DNA of 64,000 bases from Sedimentitalea xiamensis (GTDB lineage Bacteria > Pseudomonadota > Alphaproteobacteria > Rhodobacterales > Rhodobacteraceae). The stretch covers positions 165,989 through 229,988 of the forward strand of contig NZ_JASNJE010000004.1 of the NCBI RefSeq assembly GCF_030164465.1, given 5' to 3'. How positions within the stretch are numbered: position 1 is the first letter of the stretch; each line of letters opens with the position of its first letter. The notes beneath the pieces were generated by a model, which was not told where the DNA came from, searched no databases, and saw nothing but the letters and a program-made list of their open reading frames with translations. Position numbers and translations under genes: made by a program. Shown one piece after another: positions 53,017 to 64,000 of the stretch.

Positions 53017-53802
53017 ATGAGCGACATCCACCCCTCGGCCGTGATCGAAGACGGCGCGCGCCTGGGCGCGGGGTGCCGGGTCGGCCCCTTTTGCGTGGTC
53101 GGATCACAGGTTGTTCTGGGCGACCGGGTCGAACTGAAAAGCCATGTGGTGATTTCCGGGAACACCGAGATCGGCGAGGACACGGTGATCTTCCCGTTCT
53201 CGGTGATCGGCGAGATCCCCCAGGATCTGAAATTCCGCGGCGAGGACAGCCGGCTGGTGATCGGGGCGCGCAACCGGATCCGCGAACATGTCACCATGAA
53301 CGCCGGAACCGAGGGCGGCGGCGGCGTCACCCGCGTCGGTGACGACGGGCTGTTCATGGCCGGCTGCCATATCGCCCATGATGCCCGGATCGGTGACCGG
53401 GTCATCGTGGTCAACTCGGCGGCGGTCGCCGGCCATTGCGTTCTGGAGGACGATGTCATCGTCGGCGGCCTGTCCGGGATTCACCAGTGGGTGCGCATCG
53501 GGCGCGGGGCCATCATCGGCGCGGTGACGATGGTGACCAACGACGTGATACCCTACGGGTTGGTGCAGGCGCCGCGCGGGGAACTGCACGGGCTGAACCT
53601 GGTCGGACTGAAACGGCGCGGCGTCGACCGTGCCGAAATCGCGGCCCTGCGCGCCGCGTTCCGGAGCCTCGCCGGGGACGAGGGCACATTTCACGACCGG
53701 GTGCGCAAGCTGGGTGAAGAGACCGACAGCCTTCATGTGCGCGAACTGGTCGATTTCGTCATGGGCGATACCGACCGGTCCTTTCTGACGCCGGGGCGCT
53801 GA
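53017..53802 (+). CDS. lpxA: UDP-N-acetylglucosamine acyltransferase
   Basis: A 261-residue left-handed beta-helix acyltransferase, the first step of lipid A synthesis. Hexapeptide repeats (IHPSAVIEDGARLGAG, IGEDTVIFPFSVIGEIPQDL) and the catalytic histidine in GCHIAHDARIGDRVI are clear, with the C-terminal helical cap. The ATG at 53017 follows the fabZ stop by 5 bases. Confidence 0.96.
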   Translation: MSDIHPSAVIEDGARLGAGCRVGPFCVVGSQVVLGDRVELKSHVVISGNTEIGEDTVIFPFSVIGEIPQDLKFRGEDSRLVIGARNRIREHVTMNAGTEGGGGVTRVGDDGLFMAGCHIAHDARIGDRVIVVNSAAVAGHCVLEDDVIVGGLSGIHQWVRIGRGAIIGAVTMVTNDVIPYGLVQAPRGELHGLNLVGLKRRGVDRAEIAALRAAFRSLAGDEGTFHDRVRKLGEETDSLHVRELVDFVMGDTDRSFLTPGR

Positions 53803-53805
53803 CGG

Positions 53806-54603
53806 ATGCTCGCCGTGATCGCCGGGGCCGGGTCCCTGCCTGCGGAACTGGTGCGCCATCTGCCCGCACCGCCTGTTGTCTGCGCGCTGGACGGGTTCGC
53901 GCCGGATCATCTGAACGTGGACGAATGCTTCCGTCTGGAAAAGCTGGGCAGCTTTCTGGCCATGCTCCGGCAGCGCGGCGTTACCGATATCTGCATGGCC
54001 GGTGCGATCTCCCGGCCGGCCATTGACCCCGCCGCCATCGATGCCGAGACGATGCCGCTGATTCCGCTGCTGCAAGCGGCGCTGAAAGCCGGTGACGACG
54101 GCGCCCTGCGTGGGGTCATCGCGATTTTCGAACAGGCGGGGTTCCGGATGCGGGCCGCCCACGAGATCGCCCCGGACCTGCTGCCGGCCCCCGGCTGCCC
54201 GACCCTGCGGCAACCCGATGCCATGGCCGCGGCCGACGCCGGGCGCGCCGTCGGGATCGTGGCGGCCATGTCCGCCGCGGATGTCGGGCAATGCTGCGTG
54301 GTTCAGGCCGGTCAGGCGCTGGCCATCGAAGGCGTGTTCGGCACCGACTGGATGCTGGCCAGCCTCGCGCAGCGTCCGCCGGGGACCCGTGGCGGACTGT
54401 TGTTCAAATCTCCGAAACCGGATCAGGACCGGCGCGTCGATCTGCCGACCATCGGACCGGGCACGGTCCGCTCCGCCGCCGCCGCCGGACTGGACGGTAT
54501 CGTGATCGAAGCCGGCGGCGTGATCGTTCTGGACCAGCCCGGCGTCGTGGCGGCTTGCGACCGGGCGGGTCTGTTCCTGTGGGTGCGGGAGCCCGCAGGC
54601 TGA
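53806..54603 (+). CDS. lpxI: UDP-2,3-diacylglucosamine pyrophosphatase LpxI
   Basis: A 265-residue LpxI (DUF1009) enzyme that makes lipid X by cleaving UDP-2,3-diacylglucosamine, the alphaproteobacterial counterpart of LpxH. Family blocks LAVIAGAGSLPAELV, GVTDICMAGAISRPAI, VQAGQALAIEGVFGTDWML and GLDGIVIEAGGVIVLDQPGV are present. It overlaps lpxB by one base. Confidence 0.93.
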   Translation: MLAVIAGAGSLPAELVRHLPAPPVVCALDGFAPDHLNVDECFRLEKLGSFLAMLRQRGVTDICMAGAISRPAIDPAAIDAETMPLIPLLQAALKAGDDGALRGVIAIFEQAGFRMRAAHEIAPDLLPAPGCPTLRQPDAMAAADAGRAVGIVAAMSAADVGQCCVVQAGQALAIEGVFGTDWMLASLAQRPPGTRGGLLFKSPKPDQDRRVDLPTIGPGTVRSAAAAGLDGIVIEAGGVIVLDQPGVVAACDRAGLFLWVREPAG

Positions 54604-55754
54604 TGCGCGTTTTCCTGATTGCCGGAGAACCGTCGGGAGATCGCCTCGGCGGCGCCTTGATGGAGGGGCTGCGCAGCCTCGTGCCGGACGTGACGTTTGA
54701 CGGCGTGGGCGGCAGCCAGATGCAGGCGCAGGGGCTCGCGAGCCGGTTTGACATGCGCGAGCTGAGCGTCATGGGCATTGCCGAAGTGCTGCCGAAATAC
54801 GCCCAACTCAAGCGCCGCATCGCCGAAATGGCGCAGGCGGTGATCGACACCGGGCCCGACGTTCTGATCACCATCGACAGTCCGGATTTCTGCCTGCGCG
54901 TGGCCGGGCTGGTCAAGGCCGCCAGCACTGTGCGCACGGTGCACTACGTGGCGCCGACGGTCTGGGCCTGGCGGCCCGGGCGCGCGGCGAAAATGGCGCG
55001 GGTCATCGATCATGTGCTGGCGCTGTTTCCTTTCGAGCCGCCTTTGATGGAGGCCGCCGGCATGGACTGCGACTTTGTCGGCCACCCGGTGGTGGCGGAA
55101 CCGCAGGCGACCGAGGCCGAGATCGCCGCGTTCCGCGCCGAATTCGGGCTGGGGGAGTCGCGTTTCGCGCTGGTCCTGCCGGGGTCGCGGGCAGGCGAGG
55201 TCGCGCGCCTGGCACCGGTGTTCGGCCGGGCGCTGGCGCGGCTCGCCCAATCCCATCCCGATTTGCGGATCGTCGTGCCTGCCGCCGCTCCGGTCGCCGA
55301 CCAGGTGCGCATGCGGCTGGCCGACTGGCCCGCCAGCACCGCGGTGATCGACCCGAGGGCCTTTGAGGCCGGAACCGCCCAGGCGCATAAACGCGCGGCC
55401 TTTCGGGCGGCGGACGTCGCTCTGGCGGCCTCCGGAACGGTCTCTTTGGAACTGGCGGCGGCACGCACGCCGATGGTCGTGGCCTACACCTTCAACTGGC
55501 TCAGCTGGCAGATCATCAGCCGAATGGCGCTCGTGGACACGGTGACGCTGGTCAACCTGGTCAGCGACACGCGGGTGGTGCCGGAATGCCTTGGCCCGGA
55601 TTGCCGGCCGGACCTGATCGCCGGGGCGCTGAACCGGGTGCTGGAGGATCCGGCGGCGCAGGCCGACGCCATGGCGCTCACGATGGAGCGGCTCGGCCAG
55701 GGCGGCGAAGCGCCGGGGCTGCGCGCGGCGAGGGCGGTCCTCGGCCGGCTGTAG
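54603..55754 (+). CDS. lpxB: Lipid-A-disaccharide synthase
   Basis: A 383-residue GT19 glycosyltransferase joining lipid X and UDP-diacylglucosamine. MRVFLIAGEPSGDRLGGALM, the membrane-associated YVAPTVWAWRPGRA block, LPGSRAGEVARLAPVF and ALAASGTVSLELAAARTPM match the family. It closes the envelope block; a weak hairpin follows. Confidence 0.96.
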   Translation: MRVFLIAGEPSGDRLGGALMEGLRSLVPDVTFDGVGGSQMQAQGLASRFDMRELSVMGIAEVLPKYAQLKRRIAEMAQAVIDTGPDVLITIDSPDFCLRVAGLVKAASTVRTVHYVAPTVWAWRPGRAAKMARVIDHVLALFPFEPPLMEAAGMDCDFVGHPVVAEPQATEAEIAAFRAEFGLGESRFALVLPGSRAGEVARLAPVFGRALARLAQSHPDLRIVVPAAAPVADQVRMRLADWPASTAVIDPRAFEAGTAQAHKRAAFRAADVALAASGTVSLELAAARTPMVVAYTFNWLSWQIISRMALVDTVTLVNLVSDTRVVPECLGPDCRPDLIAGALNRVLEDPAAQADAMALTMERLGQGGEAPGLRAARAVLGRL

Positions 55755-55761
55755 GTCAAGA

Positions 55762-55786
55762 CCCCGGCGCGTCCGGGGCGCTTTGC
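55762..55786 (+). terminator. Weak hairpin after lpxB
   Basis: A 6-bp stem CCCCGG / CCGGGG with loop CGCGT (55762-55778) and then GCGCTTTGC lies 8 bases past the lpxB stop, between it and the convergent mnmA. A short T-stretch makes termination possible but not strong. Confidence 0.4.
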
Positions 55787-55816
55787 GGTCGAAACCTGGC
55801 TGACGCGATGGCGCGC

Positions 55817-56962
55817 CTAATAGCCCCGCCAGATCCAGCCGCCGCCGTAAATGCGGCTGTCGCCGGTTTCATAGAACACGCAGGCCTGTCCCGGTGAAAC
55901 GCCTTCCTCGGGGTTCAGCAGTTCGACTTCGGCCGTCGTGTCCGACAGCGGGCGCAGGATCGCCTCGCGAGGCGGGCGGGTGGAGCGGACCTTGACCGAC
56001 AGGTGCCATTCCGGCCGGCTGGTCAGCGGCGCGTCCCCCAGCCAGTTGATCTCGCGCACCGGCACCGTCCGGGTGGCCAGCATGTCCTTGGGGCCGACCA
56101 CGACCTGTTTCCTGTCGACGTCCAGACGCACCACGTAGAGCGGATCGCTGAGCCCGCCGATTCCCAGACCGCGGCGCTGCCCGATCGTGTAGTGGATGAT
56201 GCCCCGGTGATCCCCCAGCACCCGCCCGTCCGCGTGAACGATCTGCCCCGGATCGGCGGCGTCCGGGCGCAGTTTCTCGATGACCGCGGCATAGTCGCCG
56301 TTGGGCACGAAACAGATGTCCTGGCTGTCCGGCTTGTCGGCGACGCTAAGCCCGTATTGCGCCGCCAGCGCCCGCGTCGCGTCCTTGGACGGCAGATGAC
56401 CCAGCGGGAAGCGCAGGAATTCCAGCTGTTCCGGGGTGGTCGAGAACAGGAAATAGGACTGGTCGCGGTTCGCGTCCTCGGCGCTGTGCAGTTCCGGGCC
56501 GCGCGCGCCCATCTTGCGCTGGATATAGTGGCCGGTCGCCATGCAATCGGCGTCGAGATCCCTGGCGGTTTCCAGCAGATCCTTGAATTTCACCCGTTCG
56601 TTGCAGCGGATGCAGGGCACCGGGGTCGCGCCGTTCAGGTAGCTGTCGGCGAATTCGTCGATCACCGCATCCTTGAAGATGTTCTCGTAATCGAGGACAT
56701 AGTGCGGAAACCCCCGTTCTTCCGCGACACGACGGGCGTCGTGGATGTCGATCCCCGCGCAACAGGCGCCCTTCTTCGCCAGCGCCGCGCCATGGTCGTA
56801 AAGCTGCAGGGTGACGCCGATCACGTCATAGCCCTGATCGGCCAGGGTCGCGGCCACCACCGAACTGTCGACGCCTCCGGACATGGCGACGACGACCCGC
56901 GTTTCTGCGGGCGGCTTGGCAAAGCCAAGCGAGTTCAACGGGTGGTCTGTGTCCAGCGCCAT
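55817..56962 (-). CDS. mnmA: tRNA-specific 2-thiouridylase
   Basis: A 381-residue enzyme that thiolates U34 of Lys/Glu/Gln tRNAs. The PP-loop is [17 protein letters not shown], the first catalytic cysteine is in [13 protein letters not shown] and the second in [14 protein letters not shown]. The C-terminal beta-barrel covers about residues 280-381. It is divergent from sciP and convergent with lpxB. Confidence 0.95.
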   Translation of the reverse strand: MALDTDHPLNSLGFAKPPAETRVVVAMSGGVDSSVVAATLADQGYDVIGVTLQLYDHGAALAKKGACCAGIDIHDARRVAEERGFPHYVLDYENIFKDAVIDEFADSYLNGATPVPCIRCNERVKFKDLLETARDLDADCMATGHYIQRKMGARGPELHSAEDANRDQSYFLFSTTPEQLEFLRFPLGHLPSKDATRALAAQYGLSVADKPDSQDICFVPNGDYAAVIEKLRPDAADPGQIVHADGRVLGDHRGIIHYTIGQRRGLGIGGLSDPLYVVRLDVDRKQVVVGPKDMLATRTVPVREINWLGDAPLTSRPEWHLSVKVRSTRPPREAILRPLSDTTAEVELLNPEEGVSPGQACVFYETGDSRIYGGGWIWRGY

Positions 56963-57093
56963 GTCGGCGACTCCTGCACGGTTGGGAAGGCCTCGCAGAA
57001 TATAGGAAAATCGTAGAGACTCTCAAGAGGCGGTTTCACCCCCCGTTAAGCCCGTCAGGGCGAATGTGGGCCGGTAGTGAAGAGGGTAGACGA

Positions 57094-57372
57094 ATGTTTC
57101 TCAAGAAGGTGGATGGGCCAAGGGCTGTGACCCTTGCGGACGGGACTGTGATGACGCGGGCGGACCTGCCGCCGGCCAGCACCCGGCGCTGGGTCGCCTC
57201 GCGCAAGGCGGCGGTGGTGCGCGGCGTGCTTTTCGGGCTGATCACGCAGTCCGAAGCGTTGCGGAAATACGGTCTCAGCGACGAGGAATTCTCCAGTTGG
57301 GTGGCCGCGATCGCGGACCATGGCGAAGACGCGCTGAAAGCCACGGCCCTGAAAAAGTATCGACAACCATAA
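57094..57372 (+). CDS. sciP: CtrA inhibitor SciP
   Basis: A 92-residue DUF1153 protein. MFLKKVDGPRAVTLADGTVM, WVASRKAAVVRGVLFGLIT and the helix-turn-helix-like QSEALRKYGLSDEEFSSWV match SciP, which in Caulobacter binds CtrA and blocks RNA polymerase recruitment. I took the ATG at 57094; the open frame starts at 57064. It lies 98 bases before ctrA, so the regulator and its inhibitor are neighbours. Confidence 0.9.
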   Translation: MFLKKVDGPRAVTLADGTVMTRADLPPASTRRWVASRKAAVVRGVLFGLITQSEALRKYGLSDEEFSSWVAAIADHGEDALKATALKKYRQP

Positions 57373-57398
57373 GTTGTGTCGCCATAAATATTGCGACG

Positions 57399-57413
57399 GT
57401 AACGTGCAGTTAA
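57399..57413. promoter_or_regulatory. CtrA-type site upstream of ctrA (GTAA-N7-TTAA)
   Basis: GTAA (57399-57402), CGTGCAG, TTAA (57410-57413) matches the CtrA motif in seven of eight bases, with C after the second half. It lies 57 bases before the ctrA ATG and suggests autoregulation, as in Caulobacter. Confidence 0.55.
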
Positions 57414-57470
57414 CTTTTATTGGCCAAGGTTAACGCCGTACGGGACAATGATTAAGGCGGAGAACGTAGA

Positions 57471-58187
57471 ATGCGCATTTTGCTGGTCGAGGATGACCCC
57501 ACCACCTCAAAAAGCATCGAACTGATGCTGACGCACGCAAACCTGAATGTTTACGCAACGGATCTGGGGGAGGAAGGCATCGATCTGGCGAAACTGTATG
57601 ACTACGACCTGATTCTTCTGGATCTCAACCTGCCCGACATGAATGGCCACGAAGTGCTGCGACAGTTGCGCCTGTCCCGCGTGGAAACGCCGATCCTGAT
57701 CCTGTCCGGGGCGGACGATACGGAAAACAAGATCAAGGGATTCGGCTTCGGGGCGGACGATTACCTGACGAAGCCGTTCCACCGCGAGGAACTGGTGGCG
57801 CGCATTCACGCGATCATCCGCCGGTCCAAGGGCCACTCGCAATCGGTCATCCATACCGGCAAGATCGCGGTCAACCTGGATGCGAAAACCGTCAGCGCCG
57901 AAGACCAGCCCGTGCATCTGACGGGCAAGGAATACCAGATGCTGGAACTGCTGAGCCTGCGCAAAGGCACCACCCTGACCAAGGAAATGTTCCTGAACCA
58001 CCTCTATGGCGGCATGGATGAACCGGAACTGAAGATCATCGACGTGTTCATCTGCAAATTGCGCAAGAAACTCAGCATCGCGACCGGGGGCGAGAATTAC
58101 ATCGAAACGGTCTGGGGCCGCGGCTATGTCCTGCGCGATCCGCAAGGGGCACAGATGGACAGCCCGCGGCTTGCCGTCGGGGCCTGA
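57471..58187 (+). CDS. ctrA: Cell-cycle response regulator CtrA
   Basis: A 238-residue OmpR-type response regulator. The receiver opens [20 protein letters not shown] and the phosphoacceptor aspartate lies in [19 protein letters not shown] (about residue 51). The lysine is in [16 protein letters not shown]. The C-terminal winged helix contains [20 protein letters not shown] and [11 protein letters not shown]. The first 230 residues are of Caulobacter type. In Rhodobacterales it controls motility, gene transfer agents and signalling genes rather than being essential for viability. Confidence 0.95.
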   Translation: MRILLVEDDPTTSKSIELMLTHANLNVYATDLGEEGIDLAKLYDYDLILLDLNLPDMNGHEVLRQLRLSRVETPILILSGADDTENKIKGFGFGADDYLTKPFHREELVARIHAIIRRSKGHSQSVIHTGKIAVNLDAKTVSAEDQPVHLTGKEYQMLELLSLRKGTTLTKEMFLNHLYGGMDEPELKIIDVFICKLRKKLSIATGGENYIETVWGRGYVLRDPQGAQMDSPRLAVGA

Positions 58188-58266
58188 GGCGGACGCCGCC
58201 GAAGACCGGACGATACCCGAATCCCGACCGGACCGCCGGACCGCCGTGACAGCGTTCTGGACCTGA

Positions 58267-62522
<4,256 letters not shown>

Positions 62523-62548
62523 ACTCCCGGAACGGAAAGTTCACAAAT

Positions 62549-62563
62549 GTTCCCAAAAAGTTC
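62549..62563. promoter_or_regulatory. LexA-type site GTTC-N7-GTTC upstream of the 40-aa gene
   Basis: GTTC (62549-62552), CCAAAAA, GTTC (62560-62563) is an exact match to the alphaproteobacterial LexA box. A third GTTC at 62539 is spaced by only six and does not count. It is 68 bases before the ATG at 62631, where an operator could lie. In this base composition about 1.3 matches per 64 kb are expected by chance, so by itself it is suggestive only. Confidence 0.45.
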
Positions 62564-62630
62564 TTTACATTGGTTAAGAAAAGTGAGAACAAAGAGTCAA
62601 CAAATGCTTAACGCTTGAGGAGGAACCCCC

Positions 62631-62753
62631 ATGATGACCCAGTTCCGGACGGCGCTTCACCGGTCCCGCGACACGCTCCTGCAGGATGCCATCGGCGCCG
62701 GTGCGCTGGTCGTCATGCTTCTCGTCGGCCTGCATGTGCCGGCGTTCATCTGA
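62631..62753 (+). CDS. 40-aa single-span membrane protein, candidate LexA-regulated gene
   Basis: Forty codons, ATG 62631 to TGA 62751-62753, preceded by GAGGAGGAA (62617-62625) with seven bases from AGGAGG to the start, the best ribosome site I see in the window. The peptide begins with the amphipathic, basic MMTQFRTALHRSRDTLLQDA, then IGAGALVVMLLVGLHVPAFI spans the membrane. It is AT-rich upstream and stands alone after recG. Function is unknown. Small LexA-controlled membrane proteins in other bacteria (SidA in Caulobacter, TisB in E. coli) act in division arrest or membrane depolarisation, but sequence similarity has not been tested. Confidence 0.7.
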   Translation: MMTQFRTALHRSRDTLLQDAIGAGALVVMLLVGLHVPAFI

Positions 62754-62850
62754 TACGCGTTTTCCTGTTTCTGCCTGCAATCCCGCGCCGGTCGCCCAGC
62801 AGTCTGTCCCGTCTGCGCATCAAGGGAGATCTGCCTGTCCCTTGCCCTTG

Positions 62851-62871
62851 CGGACCATGCCCCATGGTCCG
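62851..62871. other. Perfect 9-bp hairpin downstream of the 40-aa gene
   Basis: CGGACCATG (62851-62859) and CATGGTCCG (62863-62871) with loop CCC. It precedes the terminator-like hairpin at 62908. The two together could mark a structured 3' UTR or a small RNA. Confidence 0.45.
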
Positions 62872-62907
62872 GCGGGCGGCCGGACCCCACGCGGGAACGC
62901 ACAGACT

Positions 62908-62946
62908 GCCGCCGCCATCCGCCCGGGATGCGCGGCGGTTTTTTTT
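62908..62946 (+). terminator. Rho-independent terminator
   Basis: An interrupted GC-rich stem (GCCGCCGCCATCC / GGATGCGCGGCGG, loop GCCCG) followed by eight T residues (62939-62946). It ends the transcript carrying the 40-aa gene and stops 19 bases before the convergent NifU-like stop. Confidence 0.8.
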
Positions 62947-62964
62947 AGGAAAGGTTAATTCAGA

Positions 62965-63417
62965 TCAGGCGCAATGCGCCTGTTCGGCCTTTTCCATCGC
63001 TTCGGCCGCCGCTTCCAGCGTCAGCAGGATCGAGGCATGGCGGTTCTTGTAGTCCCGCGCGGGCAACAGGACTTCGAGCCCGTCGAAAGGCGCGTCCGGC
63101 ACCGGCCCGTCCTGTTTCAGCATCGCTTTCAACTGGTCGCGGGCCTTTTCGACCTGCGCGCGGCTGGTCCCGACGATCGCGCCGCCCACCACCGCGGCAG
63201 AGGCCTGACCGAGCGCGCAGGCTTTCACGTCCTGGCCGAATTCGGACACCTTGCCGTCCGCCATCTTCACATCGACGGTGACGGTGGATCCGCACAGCGG
63301 CGCGCGTTTCTTTGCCGTGGCATCCGGCGCGTCCAGCCGATCCAGATGCGGGATGTCCGCGGCCAGCGCCAGGATTCGGGTCGAATACAGCTTGATCAGG
63401 TCGGTTTCGCCGGACAT
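62965..63417 (-). CDS. NifU-like iron-sulfur cluster scaffold protein
   Basis: A 150-residue NifU_N/IscU-type scaffold. I took the Met at 63417 (MSGETDLIKLYSTRILALA), which fits the scaffold start; the frame is open to 63486. Three conserved cysteines (KRAPLCGSTVTVDV, VKACALGQASAAVV and the late QAHCA) and the GGAIVGTSRAQVEKARDQL segment support the assignment. The first cysteine lies in a PLCGS context as in IscU-like proteins, and the second in CALGQA. It is divergent from hisI. Confidence 0.82.
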   Translation of the reverse strand: MSGETDLIKLYSTRILALAADIPHLDRLDAPDATAKKRAPLCGSTVTVDVKMADGKVSEFGQDVKACALGQASAAVVGGAIVGTSRAQVEKARDQLKAMLKQDGPVPDAPFDGLEVLLPARDYKNRHASILLTLEAAAEAMEKAEQAHCA

Positions 63418-63484
63418 GGCTTTTCCTCTTGCGGTGTTCCCCATACATAAGGCTCCAACCCGCCGATGCAAAAGGTTTTCCGCC

Positions 63485-63844
63485 ATGCCCTTCGATCCCG
63501 AGACCTTGGTCTATAACGACGCCGGTCTGATTCCCGCCATCGCCCAGGACGCCGAATCCGATGAGGTGCTGATGATGGCCTGGATGACGGCGGAGGCGGT
63601 CCGCCGAACGCTGGAGACGGGGCGCGTGACCTACTGGTCGCGGTCGCGCCAGGCGTTCTGGGTCAAGGGGGAAAGTTCCGGCCATGTGCAGGAACTGGTG
63701 GATTTCCGGCTCGATTGCGACCGGGATTGCCTTCTTGTCAGGGTCCGGCAGACCGGGCCGGCCTGCCACACCAACCGGCGCAGCTGTTTTTACACCGCGG
63801 TGCGGGACGGCGCGGAAATCGAACTCATGCGACCGGAGGACTAG
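63485..63844 (+). CDS. hisI: Phosphoribosyl-AMP cyclohydrolase
   Basis: A 119-residue enzyme of histidine synthesis. Metal and catalytic residues are in VDFRLDCDRDCLLV and GPACHTNRRSCFY. MPFDPETLVYNDAGLIPAIA is the expected N terminus. The stop TAG at 63842-63844 lies immediately beside the end of an IS5-type element. The open reading frame is not truncated by it. Confidence 0.94.
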   Translation: MPFDPETLVYNDAGLIPAIAQDAESDEVLMMAWMTAEAVRRTLETGRVTYWSRSRQAFWVKGESSGHVQELVDFRLDCDRDCLLVRVRQTGPACHTNRRSCFYTAVRDGAEIELMRPED

Positions 63845-63845
63845 G

Positions 63846-64000
63846 CGGCGTCTGCATTTAGCCGATCCATGCCATTGCGAAGCAAGATCAACGAACGCTT
63901 TGAATGAGCTGACGGTCTTTTCGCAGCGCAGTGCGATACGGCGGAATCGTTTGATCCGATTGAAGAAACACTCGACCAGATGGGGCTCCTTGCAGAGCCT
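63846..64000 (-). pseudogene. IS5-family transposase, C-terminal end, frameshifted and cut by the window edge
   Basis: Read on the minus strand from the edge, the frame encodes RLCKEPHLVECFFNRIKRFR and RIALRCEKTVSSFKAFVDLA, the C-terminal DDE-transposase block with the catalytic glutamate in VECFF. After LAS the frame goes to QWHGSAKC. The other frame there would give AMAWIG and stop at 63858-63860, so one base has been lost near 63870. The element lies against the hisI stop; I cannot see its other end. It is probably inactive. Confidence 0.7.

Overview
The window is about 64 kb of GC-rich (roughly two thirds G+C) chromosome from an alphaproteobacterium, most likely a Rhodobacteraceae/Roseobacter-type member of the Rhodobacterales. 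The evidence is ctrA with an adjacent sciP, a VPLPA-CTERM secreted protein, the order bamA-skp-fabZ-lpxA-lpxI-lpxB, a marine-type pair of dimethylglycine/sarcosine dehydrogenase-like flavoproteins, and many short ATGA overlaps between genes. It reads as core chromosome with a few accessory touches. The only mobile element is the end of an IS5-family insertion sequence at the right edge. I see no CRISPR array, prophage or defence island. Every non-coding gap is shorter than 300 bases.

Layout. 0-9 kb: a partial outer-membrane barrel, an aminotransferase, cysS, cimA, a squalene/phytoene-synthase-fold protein without the usual Asp motifs, an MFS carrier, cobK and an AlkA-type glycosylase. 9-15 kb: a DUF2950/DUF3300 pair, a serine esterase, small oxygenase- and VOC-fold proteins, rluE, an HNH protein, a PACE-type exporter and DoxX. 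15-19 kb: ornithine cyclodeaminase and arginase with a divergent Lrp/AsnC regulator, then dsbB, a DedA-like protein and tRNA-Leu(CAA). 19-30 kb: class II HMG-CoA reductase, a MobA-like transferase, two paralogous FAD/GcvT dehydrogenases in opposite orientation around a DUF2254 membrane protein, a VPLPA-CTERM protein and a CorC/HlyC-type protein. 30-36 kb: xerD in an operon with two proteins of unknown function, divergent aroK-aroB, ssb, a lytic transglycosylase and a small membrane protein. 36-42.5 kb: a Dpp-type ABC importer. 42.6-55.8 kb: miaA, then a long envelope block pyrH-frr-uppS-cdsA-dxr-rseP-(41-aa ORF)-bamA-skp-fabZ-lpxA-lpxI-lpxB. 55.8-64 kb: mnmA, sciP, ctrA, ligA, recG, a 40-aa membrane protein, a NifU-like protein, hisI and the IS end.

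How the genes work together. The envelope block supplies UMP, ribosome recycling, undecaprenyl and isoprenoid precursors, CDP-diacylglycerol, site-2 proteolysis, outer-membrane protein assembly and lipid A synthesis in one co-oriented run. The arginase/cyclodeaminase pair would turn arginine into ornithine and proline. The Dpp-type importer and the two demethylating flavoproteins fit a heterotroph that scavenges peptides and methylated amines. Because dxr (MEP pathway) is present, the class II HMG-CoA reductase more probably degrades mevalonate than makes it.

The observations most worth following are: (i) a 40-residue single-span membrane protein with a strong ribosome binding site and an alphaproteobacterial LexA-type motif (GTTC-N7-GTTC) upstream, a candidate SOS-response peptide; (ii) an exact CtrA-type TTAA-N7-TTAA site ahead of the VPLPA-CTERM protein, with weaker ones ahead of ctrA and a transglycosylase; (iii) a sharp drop in GC in the last third of cysS, pointing to a mosaic gene; and (iv) the conserved-looking but unexplained xerD operon.
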